A stretch of DNA of 10,613 bases from an uncultured Bacteroidota bacterium (GTDB lineage: Bacteria > Bacteroidota > Bacteroidia > Bacteroidales > 4484-276), in assembly GCA_903930725.1 (NCBI GenBank), contig CAIYZW010000566.1, positions 1 through 10,613 on the forward strand. Reading direction: 5' to 3'. Numbering within the stretch: position 1 is the stretch's first letter; each line of letters begins with the position of its first letter. The translations under genes and the position numbers were made by a program. The notes beneath the pieces are model-generated. The model made no database searches and was not told the origin of the DNA. It saw only the letters and a list, made by a program, of their open reading frames with translations. Below are positions 7,048-10,613 of this stretch, one piece after another.

Positions 7048-7079
7048 TTTGCTTTCAGCTCAGAAATAGCCGAATTTTG
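7048..7079 (+). promoter_or_regulatory. Putative promoter for the small protein and secreted protein genes
   Basis: TTTG at 7048-7051, a 20-nt spacer, then GAATTTTG at 7072-7079. This differs from TAnnTTTG by one base (G for the first T). Transcription would start near 7086, about 37 nt before the ATG at 7123. The imperfect -7 element together with the upstream repeats fits an activator-dependent promoter. Confidence 0.45.
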
Positions 7080-7122
7080 ACCGGCAATTTATTCTCGTAT
7101 TAAAATCAATACTATACTTATT

Positions 7123-7305
7123 ATGAGAGACGAAAACAAAACGGAAAATGTGACCGAAGATGATAATTCTGCCAAAATTCTCACGGAGGCAGAGGAGGTT
7201 AGAAATCTCATCGAAAAGAAGGAAATTCAAAACAACATTCTTAAAAAACTAATCGGCGATATCCCGAAATTGTCCGATTCATCAACCAGTAAATCAAATC
7301 ATTAA
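7123..7305 (+). CDS. Small charged protein, function unknown
   Basis: This 60-residue open frame has no signal peptide, membrane segment or cysteine. The sequence is rich in Glu, Lys and Asn. Residues about 20-46 (LTEAEEVRNLIEKKEIQNNILKKLI) would form an amphipathic helix with heptad-like spacing of Leu and Ile, so it may make a coiled coil or bind a partner; the two ends look disordered. I do not recognise a family. The ATG is preceded by an A/T-rich stretch and no Shine-Dalgarno site, as for the secreted protein gene 35 nt downstream. It is on the same strand between a plausible promoter and that gene with no terminator in between, so the two are probably co-transcribed. A chance open frame cannot be excluded. 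Confidence 0.5.
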   Translation: MRDENKTENVTEDDNSAKILTEAEEVRNLIEKKEIQNNILKKLIGDIPKLSDSSTSKSNH

Positions 7306-7340
7306 CAATAATTAATTATTCATTTACTAAACTATTCATT

Positions 7341-10300
7341 ATGCGAAAAATTACTTTAAAAAGTTTCATGACAACAACAATGCTATTTATGGCATTTTTT
7401 GCTTTTGCACAAAATGGGCCACATGCACTTCCCGGCCCAAACCAGGGAGTGTGTTTTCAGAAAGATTATGTTGCGCCAGGCAACGGGAATACTGATGCCC
7501 TGTTTACCGAAGATTTCTCGGGTGGCTGTCCGCCTCCGGGATGGACTGTTGCAGGCCTGGGACAAACCAACTGGCAACCAAGTGCCACCAACAATGCCGG
7601 AGGTACCGCACCCGAAGCTATGTTAAACTGGCAACCTCAGTTTGTTGGTATTTCAAGGCTCGTTTCGCCGGCAATTAACACTACCGGCCATACTGCGCTT
7701 GGTTTTGAATTTAAACAATATGTAAACGACTATGGCGGAGGTTATGATCTGAAAGTTGAAACCACCAGCGATGGCACAACCTGGAATGAAGTATGGACAA
7801 TTGCCGTCAATGGCAGTGTTGGCCCCGAAACGAAACTGGTTCTGATAGATAATGGTGATGTGGGTTCGGCAAACTTCAAAGTGGCATTTACAATGAATGG
7901 CGACTCTTACCAACTTAATTACTGGTACATTGACGATGTAAGCCTTTTCCAGGCCGCTAATCTGGATGCTGCTGTAGCAGCGGTTTATGTTCCATCTATC
8001 ATTCCAACCGGAAATATAATTACACCTAAAGCACTGGTATCTAACCTTGGAACACAAACATCTTCTTTTACTGCTACTTTTAAGATATTACAAGGAGGAT
8101 CGGCCATTTATACCCAAAACTACAATGTTACAAATCTGGCCGGCTTCCAGTCGCAGCTTGTAACCTATGCAAACTGGACTGCCATACAGGGAAATTATAC
8201 TGCCGAAGTCACTGTTACTCTTGCCGGAGATGAAAATCCCGCCAACAATGTGCTTACAAAAGATTTCCAGGTTCTGGATAATCTTGTGATGAAAAAACCA
8301 TTGTATGAAGAATTTACCAGCTCAACCTGTGCTCCCTGTGCCGAAGCTAATCCCATCATTGATGCAGTTCTTGCTGCAAATCCGGATGAATACAGCCTCA
8401 TAAAATATCAGATGAACTGGCCCGGAAGTGGCGACATTTATTACACCGAGCAAGGCGGTGCCCGCAGAGATTATTATGGCTGCTCCTGGGTGCCAGATCT
8501 CTATATTAATGCGACCCAGATTGCTGATGCAGCTGACCTTACACAGGAAATGTTTGATGAATTTGCTGATAATGTAACTGCAATTGAGCTTACGTCAGAT
8601 GCCAGCATCGACGAGAATATGATGATAACGGTTAACCTGAATATCAGTTCTGCAGCTGCCTATGCTGCTGGCTTGAAGGCTCATATAGTAGTTGTCGAAA
8701 AAGTCACGGTTGGCAATGTTTCGACAAACGGAGAAACCGAATTCTATAATGTGATGATGACCATGTTGCCAGGATCCTCGGGCACCACACTGGGGGCACT
8801 TTCTGTCGGAAGTTCGGTTGATATTACCGAAACTTTTGACATGTCAACAACCAATATGGAGGAACCCACCGATTTGCGTGTGATTGTTTTTGTGCAGGAT
8901 GATACCGATAAGAGCATGATTCAATCGGAGATGATCGAAGTAGAAGCTGCTAATTTTGATACTTACGCAGTAAATTTCAATATTACCGACAGCGATGGAA
9001 ATCCTGTAGAAGGCGCTGAAATTACCATGGATGGTCATCCGGCAATTACCACCAATGCCGCCGGACAGGCCACGTATCCTGAGGTTTTCCCGGGAGTTTA
9101 TGCCTATAGCATTATAAAAGCTGGCCTTGAAGGTGCTTCAGGGACTTTGGAGGTTGTCGATCAGAATGTAACCATCAATGCAACGCTTAATATTCCGGAT
9201 TACTATTATTATGAAGATTTTGAAGCTGGTTTACCAGATGACTACACCGCCATTGCATCAGGTTGGAATTACGTTTACTGGTATGGCGGAAAAGTAATAT
9301 TCTTCCGCCAGGATGCCGGCACTGCTGATGTAATGCTGGTTACACCTGAATTTGACCTGAGTTTGGTTGATATGTTATATTTTAAGGTTGGAGAAGCAAG
9401 CCAGGATCCAACATTGAGTGTCGGGACCGTGAGTGACCCTGGAAATACAGCAAGTTTTATCGAGTTGGACAACTTCACTGTAACTTCCGACTGGCAGGAA
9501 TTATCAATTAAAATTTCAGATTATTCAATCACCGATTCTTACCTGGCTTTTAAATATTCGAGCGAGACTACCGGGTTTTTCAGCCTCGATCTGGTTAAAA
9601 TGACTGCCAAAGGTGGTGCTGATATCATTTCAGAACCTTTTGAAGATTATATTTCTGGTGAAAAAATGGTTCAACAGGCAGTTAACATGGGTCTTACCTA
9701 TTGGACCACCTGGAGCAATACGCCGGGATCAGCCGAAGATCCAATTGTTTCGTCAGAGCAGTCATACGCAGGAAGCAACTCGGTACTTTGCCAGGGAACC
9801 AACGACTTCGTTATGCTTTTTGGCGACAAAACAACCGGATGCTATGCTGTTAATTTCCGAATGTTTATTCCTTCAGGTAAAGTAGGATATTACAATATCC
9901 TGCAGGCCTTTAGTGGCGGCACTTCCAAATGGGGATCAGAGGTTTATTTAAATCCTAACGGAGTAGCTGTGCTCACCGCTGGAGGTGTAACAGGTATTGC
10001 ATCTTTCAATTACAATTATGACGAATGGTTTTATGTCGAAAATATTATTGATCTCGACAATGATTGGGCACAACTGGTTGTAAACGGAACGTTGGTTTAT
10101 TCCTGGCAATGGAGCATTGGCGCATCAGGCGGTGGCATCAACCAGCTTGCTGCGATGGATATTTATGCCGCAACAACAAACGGAACCCCCTATTTCTTTA
10201 TTGACGACATTCAATACACCCTTGGTTCAACTGTTGGAATAGGCGAAATATCCGCCGATCCTTTCGGAGCGAAAATGTTCCCAAATCCAGCAAACGATTT

Positions 10301-10490
10301 GTTGAACATCACAAGTCCCAGCGAATTATTGAATATCAGAATATTGAATTATGTCGGACAGTTAGTTCTAAACAGCGAGGCTTCAGGCAATTCATTTGCA
10401 ACAGATATTTCTGAGCTACAAAGCGGTTTGTACATTGTCGAAATTACAACTGTTGATGGGAAAGCAACACAAAAACTCATCGTCGAGTAA
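7341..10490 (+). CDS. Secreted multidomain protein with thioredoxin-fold (Omp28-like) module and T9SS sorting domain
   Basis: This 1049-residue protein is exported by Sec (signal peptide 1-24, ending AFAQ before NGP) and then by the type IX system, as shown by the type A sorting domain at about 977-1049 (MFPNPANDLLNI...GLYIVEITTVDGKATQKLIVE). In order it has: a cleaved-adhesin or choice-of-anchor-like jelly roll at 53-204 (EDFSGGCPPPGW...YWYIDDVSLF); a CARDB-like Ig module at about 206-312; an Omp28-like thioredoxin-fold module at about 317-535, with C330-A-P-C333 and a V384-P385 that could be the cis-proline; a carboxypeptidase-regulatory-like module at 541-617; a second jelly roll at about 618-757 (EDFEAGLPDDY...); and a lectin-like module at about 760-960. 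I see no protease or glycosidase site, so binding or thiol chemistry at the cell surface is more likely than hydrolysis. It follows the small protein by 35 nt and ends at terminators from 10508. Confidence 0.9.
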   Translation: MRKITLKSFMTTTMLFMAFFAFAQNGPHALPGPNQGVCFQKDYVAPGNGNTDALFTEDFSGGCPPPGWTVAGLGQTNWQPSATNNAGGTAPEAMLNWQPQFVGISRLVSPAINTTGHTALGFEFKQYVNDYGGGYDLKVETTSDGTTWNEVWTIAVNGSVGPETKLVLIDNGDVGSANFKVAFTMNGDSYQLNYWYIDDVSLFQAANLDAAVAAVYVPSIIPTGNIITPKALVSNLGTQTSSFTATFKILQGGSAIYTQNYNVTNLAGFQSQLVTYANWTAIQGNYTAEVTVTLAGDENPANNVLTKDFQVLDNLVMKKPLYEEFTSSTCAPCAEANPIIDAVLAANPDEYSLIKYQMNWPGSGDIYYTEQGGARRDYYGCSWVPDLYINATQIADAADLTQEMFDEFADNVTAIELTSDASIDENMMITVNLNISSAAAYAAGLKAHIVVVEKVTVGNVSTNGETEFYNVMMTMLPGSSGTTLGALSVGSSVDITETFDMSTTNMEEPTDLRVIVFVQDDTDKSMIQSEMIEVEAANFDTYAVNFNITDSDGNPVEGAEITMDGHPAITTNAAGQATYPEVFPGVYAYSIIKAGLEGASGTLEVVDQNVTINATLNIPDYYYYEDFEAGLPDDYTAIASGWNYVYWYGGKVIFFRQDAGTADVMLVTPEFDLSLVDMLYFKVGEASQDPTLSVGTVSDPGNTASFIELDNFTVTSDWQELSIKISDYSITDSYLAFKYSSETTGFFSLDLVKMTAKGGADIISEPFEDYISGEKMVQQAVNMGLTYWTTWSNTPGSAEDPIVSSEQSYAGSNSVLCQGTNDFVMLFGDKTTGCYAVNFRMFIPSGKVGYYNILQAFSGGTSKWGSEVYLNPNGVAVLTAGGVTGIASFNYNYDEWFYVENIIDLDNDWAQLVVNGTLVYSWQWSIGASGGGINQLAAMDIYAATTNGTPYFFIDDIQYTLGSTVGIGEISADPFGAKMFPNPANDLLNITSPSELLNIRILNYVGQLVLNSEASGNSFATDISELQSGLYIVEITTVDGKATQKLIVE

Positions 10491-10507
10491 AAATTTAAAA
10501 ATGGGGA

Positions 10508-10543
10508 AGGTAATTTTTAAGATTTACCTGATGTTGTTTTTTT
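10508..10543 (+). terminator. Weak first terminator-like hairpin after the secreted protein gene
   Basis: AGGTAA (10508-10513) pairs with TTACCT (10524-10529) around a 10-nt loop, and seven T follow at 10537-10543. The stem is short and the T tract is 7 nt away, so termination here would be inefficient. It precedes the much stronger hairpin at 10562-10592. Confidence 0.35.
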
Positions 10544-10561
10544 AATTATTGATTGATTGTT

Positions 10562-10596
10562 TGGAAAGGGGGCTTAGCAAGCTCCCTTTTCATTTT
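10562..10596 (+). terminator. Strong rho-independent terminator after the secreted protein gene
   Basis: AAAGGGGGCTT (10565-10575) pairs with AAGCTCCCTTT (10579-10589) with one G-T wobble and a 3-nt loop. Three further pairs, one a wobble, extend it to 10562-10592. A CATTTT tail follows. This closes the small protein and secreted protein transcript. Confidence 0.8.
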
Positions 10597-10613
10597 ATCA
10601 AAACTTAAAAAAA

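Noticed and set aside
7653..8057. 134-residue minus-strand open frame opposite the secreted protein gene
   Set aside because: It lies wholly inside a clear coding region with recognised domains, has no start signal of its own and no family resemblance.
7341..10490. Secreted protein as a gingipain-like protease
   Set aside because: The jelly-roll modules resemble those carried by such proteases, but no catalytic Cys-His, HExxH or Ser-protease motif is visible in the 1049 residues.

Overview
The window looks like a chromosomal segment of a member of the Bacteroidota, probably an anaerobic or facultative one. Four things point there: a two-subunit 2-oxoglutarate:ferredoxin oxidoreductase, a secreted giant with a C-terminal type IX secretion sorting domain, a TPR/transmembrane/LuxR-type regulator of a kind common in this phylum, and promoter-like sites matching the Bacteroidota consensus (TTTG, about 20 nt, TAnnTTTG). 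No tRNA, rRNA, CRISPR array, transposase or phage gene is visible. Every gene-free stretch is under 300 bases.

Layout. Positions 1-1541 (+) hold the end of korA and all of korB, closed by a strong hairpin at 1567-1607 that can also stop the convergent minus-strand gene. Positions 1621-4960 (-) hold three cell-envelope genes. Read in their own direction these are a YjbH/GfcD-like outer-membrane barrel (4960-3650), a probable lipoprotein with a ZU5-like domain and a cysteine-rich tail (3604-2453), a hairpin terminator, and a small beta-barrel protein (2316-1621). Positions 4961-5205 form a divergent promoter region, with a full consensus promoter facing the barrel gene. Positions 5206-10490 (+) hold a membrane-bound TPR regulator with a LuxR-type DNA-binding end, a 60-residue charged small protein, and a 1049-residue secreted mosaic protein. 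That protein has two jelly-roll modules, a CARDB-like module, an Omp28-like thioredoxin-fold module with a CAPC motif, a carboxypeptidase-regulatory-like module, a lectin-like module and a T9SS tail. A strong terminator follows at 10562-10592.

How the genes may work together. KorAB is central metabolism and probably unrelated to the rest. The minus-strand genes appear to build outer-membrane or surface structures, with the first two likely co-transcribed. On the plus strand the regulator lies directly upstream of the small protein and the secreted protein. Between them is a 186-base gap with three GTAAAGG heptamers spaced 11 and 33 nt apart (one and three helical turns), just ahead of a plausible promoter. 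The most interesting working idea is that the regulator, sensing something in the periplasm through its TPRs, controls the small protein and the secreted redox/adhesin-like protein. This is inference from arrangement only.
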